Assembly (NCBI GenBank): GCA_028875175.1 | Contig: JAPPFO010000206.1 | Location: 1 to 30,507 of the forward strand | Direction of reading: 5' to 3' | Origin: Chloroflexota bacterium | GTDB taxonomy: Bacteria; Chloroflexota; UBA11872 | DNA: 30,507 bases | In this document: piece after piece, positions 18,899-26,414 of the stretch | Numbering within the stretch: the first letter of the stretch is position 1 | Layout of the letters: each line of letters starts with the position of its first letter | The notes under the pieces: generated by a model | Told to the model about the DNA's origin: nothing | The model's database searches: none | The model's input: only the letters and a program-made list of their open reading frames with translations | Program-made: the position numbers and the translations under genes

Positions 18899-20128
18899 CT
18901 AGGCGTCGGCTTCGCGGGTCATGGGTCGCGACGATAGTTCAACCGGCAGTTCCTCGGAAGGCCCCAGGACTTCGGGATCCAGCCGCACCCCCGCGCGAAA
19001 CGTATGCGCTGCCCGCAGCTCGCGGTCCCACGTTCGTTCCACGCCAGTGCAATCCACCAGCGTCACCGGTCCCTCGTCAACGGCCAGCACCGCGATGTCA
19101 GCCTCAGCGCCCACGCGCAGCGTGCCGGCGTCCAGGCCCAGCTTTCGGGCCGGCGCGATCGTGCAGCGAGCCACAATCTCTTCCAGTGGCATCCCGAGCA
19201 ACCAGAACTTGGTCATCACGTTGGGCAGGCTGAATGCCGGGCCGTGCACGCAGCCGCGGTGCAGGTCCGAACTGATGTAGTCCGGCGGAAAGCCGGAATC
19301 GAGGGCGGCCTGGGCCGTGTGCCAGCCGAAGCTGCTTTTGCCATGCCCGATGTCGAACTCGATGCCCGCGTCCCGAGCCGCGATCACCGCCGGCAGCATC
19401 TGTCGGGCGCTCATGTCCACCAGCCCGCCTGCCAGGGGCGTGTAGCTGTGCGTGATCACGTCGCCGGGCCGGAGCCGCTCCAGGATGTCCGGGATCGGTT
19501 CCGGGGTGTAACCGATATGCACCATCAGCCAGACCCCGGCCTGTTCCGCAGCCTCCACGGCGGCATCGAGCGCAGCTTTCGCCTGAGCGCCTGAGCCAAC
19601 GATGTTCTCCGAATAGCGAATCTTCACCCCAGGCGCGATGTCCCGATTCTGGTCAATCGCGCGTACCGTCCCATCAACATCCAGATAGCGAGGGTCGCGC
19701 AGTTCGCCCAGGGTCGTTATAAGTCCGGCTGTGCAGATATGCACAAGCGCCCGGATGCGGGTTCGTGAGGGCTCGATCACATAGCGACGCAAGCCCGCCA
19801 GCGTGATGGCTCCCGCGCTGCCGGTGTCGAGGAACGCCGTGGTTCCGCCGGCGGCGCCTATCTTGTCAGCCTCCAGGCCCCAGATCGTTGCGCCCCAGTA
19901 CACGTGGACGTGAAAGTCGACGAGGCCAGGCACGACGTAGGCGCCGTGCGCTTCGACAGTCTCGATGGCAGCCCCGCGCAGGTCCGGGCCGACGGCCGCG
20001 ATGCGGCCGCCCTTTACCCCAACGTCGGCCTTAACCGGCGGTCCCGCTTCCGGATCGATGACGGTTCCACCACGGATCAGCAGGTCGAAGGAAGTGGGAG
20101 CGGCGTCCGGTTCGTTCGTAGCGGTCAC
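18899..20128 (-). CDS. amidohydrolase-superfamily metallohydrolase (amidohydrolase/deacetylase group)
   Basis: A 409-residue TIM-barrel hydrolase related to dihydroorotases, hydantoinases and the EF_0837/AHA_3915-type deacetylases. Dinuclear-metal ligands are visible: H73 and H75 (GLVDFHVHVYWG), the likely carboxylated lysine K169 (APGVKIRYSE), H204 (MVHIGYTPEP), H227 (ITHSYTP) and D288 (ISSDLH). The small flanking beta-domain gives the typical start (DLLIRGGTVIDPEAG) and end (GAEADIAVLAVDEG). The natural substrate is unknown; cyclic amides, N-acyl amino acids or acyl-imino esters are possible. It starts at GTG 20128 without a clear Shine-Dalgarno. An inverted repeat lies 12 bp upstream. Confidence 0.85.
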   Translation of the reverse strand: MTATNEPDAAPTSFDLLIRGGTVIDPEAGPPVKADVGVKGGRIAAVGPDLRGAAIETVEAHGAYVVPGLVDFHVHVYWGATIWGLEADKIGAAGGTTAFLDTGSAGAITLAGLRRYVIEPSRTRIRALVHICTAGLITTLGELRDPRYLDVDGTVRAIDQNRDIAPGVKIRYSENIVGSGAQAKAALDAAVEAAEQAGVWLMVHIGYTPEPIPDILERLRPGDVITHSYTPLAGGLVDMSARQMLPAVIAARDAGIEFDIGHGKSSFGWHTAQAALDSGFPPDYISSDLHRGCVHGPAFSLPNVMTKFWLLGMPLEEIVARCTIAPARKLGLDAGTLRVGAEADIAVLAVDEGPVTLVDCTGVERTWDRELRAAHTFRAGVRLDPEVLGPSEELPVELSSRPMTREADA

Positions 20129-20139
20129 ACCAACACCCC

Positions 20140-20164
20140 GCGTACGGGTTACTGGAACGTACGC
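20140..20164. repeat. inverted repeat, possible operator between amidohydrolase gene and groES
   Basis: GCGTACG at 20140-20146 and CGTACGC at 20158-20164 form a perfect 7-bp inverted repeat with an 11-bp spacer, 12 bp upstream of the minus-strand amidohydrolase start. The size fits a dimeric repressor site, but no regulator gene is adjacent. The 230-bp gap (20129-20358) shows no CIRCE element and no convincing promoter for groES. Confidence 0.3.
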
Positions 20165-20358
20165 CGCATGCTACGCGAACCCGCTGCGACGCGAGCGGCG
20201 GTAGGGTACTATCGGCCAGCCGAGCGTCCGCGTCCGCTACGGCGCTGACGACGGTATCGGCTATCATGTTCTGCTGCTGCCCCTAACGACTCGGCAGCTA
20301 CCACCTAACCTCGACGCAGATGTTCAATCTCGCGTCGGACTGCCACGGAGGAGATTGC

Positions 20359-20661
20359 ATGGCCACGGTTGCGACCAAGGTCAAGCCGCTGGGCGACCGC
20401 GTGCTGATTCAGCCCGAAGACCGCGAGACGACAACCGCCAGCGGACTGGTGCTGCCCGACACGGCCAAAGAAAAGCCGCAGGAAGGCACCGTGCTGGCTG
20501 TCGGTTCCGGTCGCGTGAACGACGAGGGCACGACGATCCCGCTGGAGATCAAGGCAGGCGACAAGGTTCTCTACGCCAAGTACGCCGGAACCGAGTTGCG
20601 CCTGGACGACGAGGACTTCCTGATCGTCAGCGAGCGCGACGTCCTCGCCATCATCAGCTAG
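20359..20661 (+). CDS. groES: co-chaperonin GroES
   Basis: The 10-kDa lid of the GroEL folding chamber. The 100 residues are typical: KPLGDRVLIQPEDRETTTASGLVLPDTAKEKPQEGTVLAVG in two blocks, with the mobile loop around residues 22-38 carrying the GroEL-binding hydrophobic LVL, and the roof/barrel end FLIVSERDVLAIIS. The start ATG at 20359 follows a strong GGAGGAG at 20347-20353. The GroEL-like gene begins 9 bp after its stop. Neither the CIRCE repressor site nor a HAIR-like repeat was found upstream, unlike many groES operons. Confidence 0.95.
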   Translation: MATVATKVKPLGDRVLIQPEDRETTTASGLVLPDTAKEKPQEGTVLAVGSGRVNDEGTTIPLEIKAGDKVLYAKYAGTELRLDDEDFLIVSERDVLAIIS

Positions 20662-20670
20662 CGAGCCGCC

Positions 20671-22356
20671 TTGCCCAATATTCCGGGCACGATTGGGGAC
20701 AAGCTTCCCCCGCCCGAGAAGAAGGAAGTTCGCTTCGGTCACGAGGCCCGCGAGACCCTGCGTGCCGGCATCGATATCGTTGCCAACACCGTAGGGTCCA
20801 CGCTCGGGCCTCGTGGCCGAAACGTGGCGTTCGCTCGAACGCTACGCCCCCCGCAGATCACGAATGACGGCGTTACCGTCGCCAACGAGATCGAAAGGGT
20901 CAACAACGTGCTGCTCGATCTGGGCATCCAGATCATGAAGGAAGCGGCCTCCAAGACCAACTCCATGACGGAGGACGGCACAACCACCGCCACCGTTCTG
21001 GCTCAGGCCATCGTCCACCGGGGCCTGTACAACATCGCCGCGGGCGCCAACGCCATGCTCCTGCGCGAGGGCCTGTGGCAGGCCCAGGACGCCGCTATCG
21101 AACGCCTGCGCGACCTCGCCCGGCCTGTCGAAAACGCCGAGGAAATTCGTCACGTCGCCACCATCTCAGGCGACGATATCGAGCTCGGCCGAATCGTCGG
21201 TGAAATCATGAGTCGCGTCGGGCGTGACGGCTTGGTCACGGTCGACTATCACCGCTGGGGCAAACGCCTGGAACCGCGCTACGTCGAGGGCATGCAAATC
21301 GATAAGGGCTGGATTTCGCCCTACTTCGTCACCGATACGCACAAGATGCAGGGCTCGCTGGAGAACGCCAGGGTCCTGCTTACCGACCAGAATCTCACGA
21401 CCGCCGATCAACTCACCAGCATTCTTGACAAGGTCGCGTCCAGCGACAACCGCAACCTGCTGTTGGTTTCCAACATTCTCAGGCATGACGCCCTGACATT
21501 CGTGCTCCAGAACAAGCTCCGCGGCAACCTGAACGTGGTGGCCATCCAGTCGCCTTCCTTTGGCGACGAGATGCGCGAGCTCCTGGAAGACATGGCCGTA
21601 CTGACCGGCGCCACGGTGGTGTCGGAGAGCCTGGGTATCCGCTGGCCGGATGTCCCACTCGAGTGGCTGGGCTTCTGTAAGCGTGTCGTTGCTAATCGCG
21701 AAGCCACCATCGTCCTGGAGGGCGCCGGCCACGAGGCCGATATCCAGGATCGCCAAAACCAGTTGCGCGCGCAGTTGGAAGAAGAAACCAACCCGAACTT
21801 CGTCAAGAAGCTCGAGCGTCGCATTGCTCGCCTCGGCGGAGCGGTGGGCATCGTGGCCGTCGGCGGCGTCACCGAGCAGGAAATCAACCACCTGAAGGAC
21901 AAGGCCGACGATGCCGTCGGGGCTGTCAAAGTGGCCCTGCGCGAAGGCATCGTGCCGGGCGGCGGCACATCGCTGATCCGCGCGCAGGCAGCGGCCCAGG
22001 AAGTCGCCGACGAACTCACCGGCGACGCAGCGGTCGGCGCGCGGATCCTGGTTGACGCCCTGGAGGCGCCCATGCGGCGCATCGCCCGAAACTCGGGAGT
22101 CAACCCATCCGTCACCGTCAACCGCGTCCGCAAGCTGCCTGACTGGCATGGCTGGGACGCCGTCCACGGCGACTACACCGACCTTTATGAGCGCGGCATC
22201 ATCGATCCGGCGGCGATCGAAATCGCGGCCATTCGGGCTGCTGTGAGCGTCGGCATCATGACCCTGACGACTGAAGCCATCGTGTGCGAAAACCGCCCGA
22301 TACCGGTGGCCACCAAGCCCGAGGACGACTACATGGACGGGGGCGGCATCTATTAG
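20671..22356 (+). CDS. groL: divergent GroEL-like chaperonin
   Basis: A 561-residue group I chaperonin with unusual features. The ATPase core is kept: TLGPRGRNVAF, TNDGVTVANEIE (D66, equivalent to D52), DGTTTATVLAQAIV (D102, equivalent to D87), DDAVGAVKVALREGIVPGGG (D414, equivalent to D398) and GIIDPAAIEI. However, the nearly invariant AGDGTTT reads TEDGTTT, and the apical AEDVEGEAL block reads SNILRHDAL at residues 267-275. The N-terminus has an extra stretch of about 17 residues, and the C-terminus ends DDYMDGGGIY rather than in GGM repeats. It starts at TTG 20671, 9 bp after groES, with only a weak ribosome binding site. It probably still works with GroES but may have a narrowed client range; that is inference. 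Confidence 0.88.
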   Translation: MPNIPGTIGDKLPPPEKKEVRFGHEARETLRAGIDIVANTVGSTLGPRGRNVAFARTLRPPQITNDGVTVANEIERVNNVLLDLGIQIMKEAASKTNSMTEDGTTTATVLAQAIVHRGLYNIAAGANAMLLREGLWQAQDAAIERLRDLARPVENAEEIRHVATISGDDIELGRIVGEIMSRVGRDGLVTVDYHRWGKRLEPRYVEGMQIDKGWISPYFVTDTHKMQGSLENARVLLTDQNLTTADQLTSILDKVASSDNRNLLLVSNILRHDALTFVLQNKLRGNLNVVAIQSPSFGDEMRELLEDMAVLTGATVVSESLGIRWPDVPLEWLGFCKRVVANREATIVLEGAGHEADIQDRQNQLRAQLEEETNPNFVKKLERRIARLGGAVGIVAVGGVTEQEINHLKDKADDAVGAVKVALREGIVPGGGTSLIRAQAAAQEVADELTGDAAVGARILVDALEAPMRRIARNSGVNPSVTVNRVRKLPDWHGWDAVHGDYTDLYERGIIDPAAIEIAAIRAAVSVGIMTLTTEAIVCENRPIPVATKPEDDYMDGGGIY

Positions 22357-22381
22357 CCGACCCTCGCAGTCTGACGGCGCC

Positions 22382-23578
22382 GTGGCTGACATCTTTGATT
22401 TCGAATGCTGCCTGAGCGAGGAGGCTCGTCGGCGCGCTGCCCCGGGCCAGATGGTTTCGGCTTCCGGCGTGGCCGAGGACATCGTGGCGGATCTGCTGGT
22501 CGGCCAGCCCGCCAACGAAGCCCTGCCGCTCAACCATATGGTCGAGGCCGCCCGCAATGCCCTGCCCGAGAACTATCCGGCCCTCCTCTATGGCCGGCGC
22601 AAGGGCAGCCTGGAACTGATTGACGTCGTTCGCGAGAAGCTGCGGGTGTTCGAGGGCCTTGAGGTCGACCGCGATCAGATCATCATTACCAACGGGTCGG
22701 GGCAGGCCATCGACATGGTGCTGCGAACGTTCGTTAATCGCGATCAGATCATTGCCCTGGACCACGCCTCGTTCGGCGCCCTGTTCGTGCGCCGCGTCTG
22801 CGACCACGGTGCGCACGTGGCCTGGGACGAGCAGGGCCCCAGGCCGGAAGCCCTGGACGAACTCTTCGCGACGCGGCAACCCGCCATCTTCTACACGATC
22901 CCCACGTTCCAGAATCCAATGGGCAACACAATCACTCGCGAGCGGCGCCTGCAGGTGCTTGAAATCTGTCATCGGCACGGCGTGCCAGTCTTTGAAGACG
23001 ACGCCTACTACGAACTGCATTACGACGGCGAACGGCCACCATCCATGTACGAACTGGACGGCGGCACTGGCCTGGTCACCCGTGCCGGCACCTTCTCCAA
23101 GATCCTTGGCGCGGGCGTTCGCCTCGGCTGGATTCTCACATCGGCGCCGCTGACCGAGCGCATCCTACCGCTCAAGACCGACGGCGGCACCAGCCCGTTT
23201 GCCTCCGCCCTGGCGTCGGAGTTCATGCGCGAGCACATGGAAGAGCAGATTGCGCGCCTGCAAGACATCTATCGCGAACGTCGCGACATCATGCTCGCCG
23301 CGCTGGATGAGCACGTCGGCGACCTAGCCACCTGGCACCGACCGAACGGCGGATTTTTTGTCTGGCTGATGCTGGGACGACCGGAGTTGCTGGACGACGT
23401 GATGCAGCGCTGCGAGCGATCACGCGTGCACGTCCGCAGCGGGTCGGTCTTCCGCGTCGATGGCGACGGGCTGGGAGCGATTCGGCTGGCCTTCAGCCAT
23501 GCCCCGCATGACGAAATCCGCACGGGCGTGCGAGTGCTGGGCGAATCGATCAGGGCCTCCATCGCGGCCAACCCATGA
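22382..23578 (+). CDS. PLP-dependent aminotransferase, class I/II (2-aminoadipate aminotransferase/LysN-like)
   Basis: A 398-residue fold-type I aminotransferase resembling the aminoadipate/MocR-type catalytic domain but without a DNA-binding domain. Visible are LPLNHMVEAARNAL, a LLYGRRKGSLELIDVV segment (the substrate-side YG of the group), TNGSGQAIDMV (103-113), PTFQNPMGNT (N178), FEDDAYYELHY (D207 for the PLP nitrogen) and the Schiff-base lysine in TFSKILGAGVRLGW (K240). The amino-acid substrate is unknown. It starts with GTG at 22382, 25 bp after the chaperonin gene, with no good Shine-Dalgarno. Its stop overlaps the next start as ATGA, so it forms an operon with two dehydrogenase genes. 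Confidence 0.88.
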   Translation: MADIFDFECCLSEEARRRAAPGQMVSASGVAEDIVADLLVGQPANEALPLNHMVEAARNALPENYPALLYGRRKGSLELIDVVREKLRVFEGLEVDRDQIIITNGSGQAIDMVLRTFVNRDQIIALDHASFGALFVRRVCDHGAHVAWDEQGPRPEALDELFATRQPAIFYTIPTFQNPMGNTITRERRLQVLEICHRHGVPVFEDDAYYELHYDGERPPSMYELDGGTGLVTRAGTFSKILGAGVRLGWILTSAPLTERILPLKTDGGTSPFASALASEFMREHMEEQIARLQDIYRERRDIMLAALDEHVGDLATWHRPNGGFFVWLMLGRPELLDDVMQRCERSRVHVRSGSVFRVDGDGLGAIRLAFSHAPHDEIRTGVRVLGESIRASIAANP

Positions 23579-24639
23579 ACGCTGACTTTGCACACGCGGC
23601 CGTTGGTCAGCGGGTGCCGGTGGACCGCATGCGCGCGTTTACGACCAGCGTGATGCATGCGGCGGGGGTGTCGGCGGACCGGGCCGCCCTGATCGCCGAC
23701 GTGCTGGTGGAAGCCGACGCGCGCGGCGTCTTCTCGCACGGCGTGACCCGGGTGACGCCCTACACCGCTGAAATCCGTTCCGGACTCGTGCAGCCCGACG
23801 CGGAGATTCTCACCCTGCAGGAGCGGCCGTCCACAGCCGCGCTGGACGCCGGCGGCGCGCCCGGCGCCGTGTCGGCGCAGGCCGGGATGCAGCGAGCCAT
23901 TGACCTGGCAAACAAGGGCGCGGCCGGCATGGTCTGCGTTCACAATGGGCGTCACTTCGGACCGGCCGCACACTGGGCGCTGCAGGCCGTCGAGGCCGGC
24001 TGCGTGGCCTTTATCACCAGTAGCGGAGGGGGCGCCTCCGGCGTCCTCGCCTTTGGGAGCCGCACACCGGCCCTGACCAACGGGCCAATCGCCTGGGCCC
24101 TCCCGGCAGGCACGAACTACCCGGTCGTAGCCGACATGGCCGTCGGCTTCTCGGCGCTCGGCAAAGTGCGAGTCGCCGCCGCCACCGGCCAGTCCATTCC
24201 GCCGGACGTCGGCGTGGACGCCGACGGCAATCCCACCACCGATCCCAACCAGCTCGTCTGGCTTAACCCATTCGCCGGACCGAAGGGGTTCGGCCTCGGC
24301 ATCGTCATGGAAACACTCTCCGGCATCCTGGCGGGCGCTACCGCCGCGGTGAACCGGACGCCCGACCACCTGGGAACCGTTGGCCAGGTATTTGTTGCCA
24401 TTCGTGTTGAAGCCTTTCGCCCCCTGGCCGAATTCGTTGCTGACATGGACGAGACGATTGACGCGATCCACGCGTTGCGCCCGGCGGAGGGATTCGACCG
24501 CGTGTTGGTCCCCGGCGAACCCGAATGGCTGAAACGCGCCAATGCCTGGGAGCAAGGGATCGGATATCCGGCAGGGCTGCTGGACGCGGTAACGGAGACC
24601 GGCCGCGCCTATGGCGTGGATCCAGAGTGGGACGCATGA
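23575..24639 (+). CDS. Ldh2-family NAD(P)-dependent oxidoreductase (malate/L-lactate/ureidoglycolate dehydrogenase-like), copy 1
   Basis: A 354-residue enzyme of the Ldh2/AllD/ComC family, which has its own fold unrelated to classical lactate dehydrogenase and reduces or oxidises 2-oxo/2-hydroxy acids or cyclic imino acids. Motifs include ADARGVFSHGVTRVTPY (the catalytic SHGxxR), NGRHFGPAAHWAL, ALTNGPIAWALP, PVVADMAVG and the C-terminal GPKGFGLGIVMETL. The ATG at 23575 overlaps the aminotransferase stop by four bases, and its own stop overlaps the next gene in the same way. Pairing with an aminotransferase suggests that one makes an oxo acid and the other reduces it; the substrate is unknown. 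Confidence 0.9.
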   Translation: MNADFAHAAVGQRVPVDRMRAFTTSVMHAAGVSADRAALIADVLVEADARGVFSHGVTRVTPYTAEIRSGLVQPDAEILTLQERPSTAALDAGGAPGAVSAQAGMQRAIDLANKGAAGMVCVHNGRHFGPAAHWALQAVEAGCVAFITSSGGGASGVLAFGSRTPALTNGPIAWALPAGTNYPVVADMAVGFSALGKVRVAAATGQSIPPDVGVDADGNPTTDPNQLVWLNPFAGPKGFGLGIVMETLSGILAGATAAVNRTPDHLGTVGQVFVAIRVEAFRPLAEFVADMDETIDAIHALRPAEGFDRVLVPGEPEWLKRANAWEQGIGYPAGLLDAVTETGRAYGVDPEWDA

Positions 24640-25706
24640 GCGACCGGCTGCGGTACGACATCGGCGAGCTACGAGTCCCTGCTGACACGATGCGCGCCTT
24701 CGGAACGAACGCGCTGACCGCCACCGGCGTGCCCCGCGACGACGCGGCCTATGTGGTGGAAACGCTTGTTCACTGTGACCTGCGGGGGGTGTTTTCCCAC
24801 GGGACACGGCTGCTCGCGGCATATACGGAAGGTCTGCACGCCGGTGCGATCAACCCGAGACCCAACATTCACGTGAGCTGTGCCGACGGCGCCGCGCGTG
24901 TGACCGGCGACCGCTCCCTGGGACAGCTTGGCGCCCGGGCCGGCATGCAGGCCGCCATTGACATCGCGCATGAGCGCGGGGTCGGCGTTGCCGTCGCATC
25001 GAACACCGGCCACTTCGGCGCGGCCGCCTACTGGGCGCTGATGGCGGCGGAGGCCGGTTTGATTGGACATGCGGCCAGCAACATGGCGGGGCCCTGCATG
25101 CTCGCCACCGGCAGCCGGCAGCCGGCCACGGGCAACACGCCGTTGGCCTGGGCGTTCCCGACCCACGGGTCGCGGCCTGTGGTGCTGGACATGGCGTCGG
25201 GCGCGTATGCCCTGAACAAACTGCACATGGTAGGGGCGACCACAGGGGCCCTGCCCGACGGCGTCGCGACCGACAGCGACGGCAATCCAACCACCGACGC
25301 CTCCAAACTCGCCTACGTGCTGCCCGCCGGCGGCCCCAAGGGCTACGGCATTGGCCTGGTTCACGACCTGATGGCCGGCGTGCTTTCCGGCGACGGGTCC
25401 ACCCTGATCAAGGGGGCGCTCGATCCGGAGAATCGAGTCCCGCGGGGCAGCCTGTTCTTCCTGACCATTGACGTTGGTGCATTCCTGCCGCTGGACGACT
25501 TTCGCACGGCCATGGATGCGCAGAGCCGCGCCGTCAACGCGCTGCCGCCCGCAGCCGGCTTCGATATGGTCCAGATGCCCGGGCAGCCCGAGTGGGAGCT
25601 GTTCGAGGATCGAGTCGCCAACGGCATCGCCTATCCGGCCAGCGTGATCGAGCCGCTGACGGCGATGGCGGAGCGGCTGGGATTGGAAGCGCCGGCGGGA
25701 TTCTGA
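24636..25706 (+). CDS. Ldh2-family NAD(P)-dependent oxidoreductase, copy 2
   Basis: A 356-residue paralogue of the preceding gene, clearly alignable along its whole length but well diverged, so the duplication is old. Motifs are CDLRGVFSHGTRLLAAY, SNTGHFGAAAYWAL, ATGNTPLAWAFP, PVVLDMASGAYA and GPKGYGIGLVHDLM. The active-site block differs: SHG-T-R-L here against SHG-V-T-R in copy 1, so the arginine sits one residue earlier, which hints at a different substrate. ATG at 24636 overlaps the stop of copy 1 as ATGA. The two could form a heteromer or catalyse successive steps; nothing in the sequence decides this. Confidence 0.9.
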   Translation: MSDRLRYDIGELRVPADTMRAFGTNALTATGVPRDDAAYVVETLVHCDLRGVFSHGTRLLAAYTEGLHAGAINPRPNIHVSCADGAARVTGDRSLGQLGARAGMQAAIDIAHERGVGVAVASNTGHFGAAAYWALMAAEAGLIGHAASNMAGPCMLATGSRQPATGNTPLAWAFPTHGSRPVVLDMASGAYALNKLHMVGATTGALPDGVATDSDGNPTTDASKLAYVLPAGGPKGYGIGLVHDLMAGVLSGDGSTLIKGALDPENRVPRGSLFFLTIDVGAFLPLDDFRTAMDAQSRAVNALPPAAGFDMVQMPGQPEWELFEDRVANGIAYPASVIEPLTAMAERLGLEAPAGF

Positions 25707-25821
25707 CTCGGGCTCCGATTACCGCCTGACGTCGTCGCGCTACGACCGGGATCCTGAGACGTCCGCCTCGAGCCACCGGACAGACTTGCGCGAATCACAC
25801 GCAGAAAGCTTTCAATTAGGA

Positions 25822-25842
25822 CTTGACAGTGAATGGCTCAAG
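25822..25842. promoter_or_regulatory. HAIR-like inverted repeat (putative HspR operator) at hsp20
   Basis: The repeat reads CTTGACA-N7-GCTCAAG. The HspR-associated inverted repeat consensus is CTTGAGT-N7-ACTCAAG; total length (21 bp) and both outer pentamers are exact and one of four inner bases agrees. With flanking bases the arms are GACTTGA and TCAAGTC around 11 bp. It overlaps the -35 box and most of the spacer of the hsp20 promoter, the right place for repression. In actinobacteria and Deinococcus, HspR represses heat-shock genes through such sites and is released on heat shock. No hspR gene is in the window. Confidence 0.65.
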
Positions 25843-25851
25843 TCTTATGAT
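25823..25851 (+). promoter_or_regulatory. sigma-70-type promoter of hsp20
   Basis: TTGACA (25823-25828) and TATGAT (25846-25851) are separated by exactly 17 bp: a perfect -35 box, a one-mismatch -10 box and optimal spacing. This is the best promoter in the window. Transcription would begin near 25858, about 35 nt before the hsp20 ATG. A palindrome GAAAGCTTTC lies just upstream at 25804-25813. Confidence 0.85.
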
Positions 25852-25892
25852 CCAATCGTCAGCAATTGATTGAGCTGCATGGAGGCTCTCAG

Positions 25893-26348
25893 ATGACCTT
25901 TGCTATCCGAAGTTGGCGGCCGCAGGCTCGCCGCCAGGCGCTCGCCCCCAGATTCTTCGACGACGAGTGGTTCGCCCGGCCCTTCCGGCTGGCCTTCCAG
26001 GACAGCCCGGGCTGGTTGCCGCCCGTGGACATCGAGGAGACGGACGACGCCGTCGTGGTCCGCGCCTCGGTGCCCGGCTTCCAGCCGGACGAGATCCAGA
26101 TCACGACCGCCGACGGCGACCTGATCATTCAGGGCGCCCACGAGGATGAGTCGAAGGGCGAGCCCGCCGAGGACAGCCGCTTCCACGTCCGCGAGCGGCG
26201 TGCCGGCCGCTTCTACCGGCGTGTCCCCTTGCCGGTGCGCACCACCGCGGCTGGCGCGGGCGCTCGCTACGAGAACGGTGTCCTGACGGTGCGCATTCCC
26301 AAGGCCGACGAAGCCAGAGCGGCCAACATTGCCATCGAGTCCGCCTAG
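25893..26348 (+). CDS. hsp20: small heat shock protein, Hsp20/alpha-crystallin family
   Basis: A 151-residue ATP-independent holdase that binds unfolding proteins as oligomers. The N-terminal arm ends around WLPPVDIEE; the alpha-crystallin domain runs over roughly residues 35-140 with VVRASVPGFQPDEIQI, GDLIIQGAHEDE, FHVRERRAGRFYRRVPLP and the signature ARYENGVLTVRIPK. The C-terminal anchor motif IXI appears as NIAIE. The start ATG at 25893 has GGAGG 7 nt upstream; an in-frame TTG at 25866 lies ahead of that ribosome binding site and is rejected. A clear promoter with a HAIR-like operator precedes it, so repression by HspR and heat induction are likely. A strong hairpin follows the stop codon. 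Confidence 0.95.
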   Translation: MTFAIRSWRPQARRQALAPRFFDDEWFARPFRLAFQDSPGWLPPVDIEETDDAVVVRASVPGFQPDEIQITTADGDLIIQGAHEDESKGEPAEDSRFHVRERRAGRFYRRVPLPVRTTAAGAGARYENGVLTVRIPKADEARAANIAIESA

Positions 26349-26362
26349 GACTCGGCGATCGC

Positions 26363-26392
26363 GCGGGCGGGCCAATTGCGCGGCCCGCCCGC
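26363..26392 (+). terminator. strong hairpin after hsp20
   Basis: GCGGGCGGGCC (26363-26373) and GGCCCGCCCGC (26382-26392) pair perfectly over 11 bp around an 8-nt loop, 14 nt after the hsp20 stop codon. No T-run follows, so it is either a terminator working without a U-tract or an mRNA-stabilising 3' stem. Confidence 0.65.
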
Positions 26393-26414
26393 CATCGTCC
26401 GCACAGGTGCGACC

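Noticed and set aside
20129..20358. CIRCE or HAIR element upstream of groES
   Set aside because: I looked for TTAGCACTC-N9-GAGTGCTAA and CTTGA-N11-TCAAG patterns and found neither; only an unrelated inverted repeat near the amidohydrolase start.
21166..22557. 463-residue open frame on the minus strand
   Set aside because: It is antisense to the GroEL-like gene; no motif, no ribosome binding site.
23269..24822. 517-residue open frame on the minus strand
   Set aside because: It lies opposite the aminotransferase end and first Ldh2 gene, both with full motif support; its composition is that of a shadow frame.
25804..25813. GAAAGCTTTC palindrome upstream of the hsp20 promoter as a regulatory site
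   Set aside because: A perfect 10-bp palindrome, but too short to interpret beyond the stronger HAIR-like repeat beside it.
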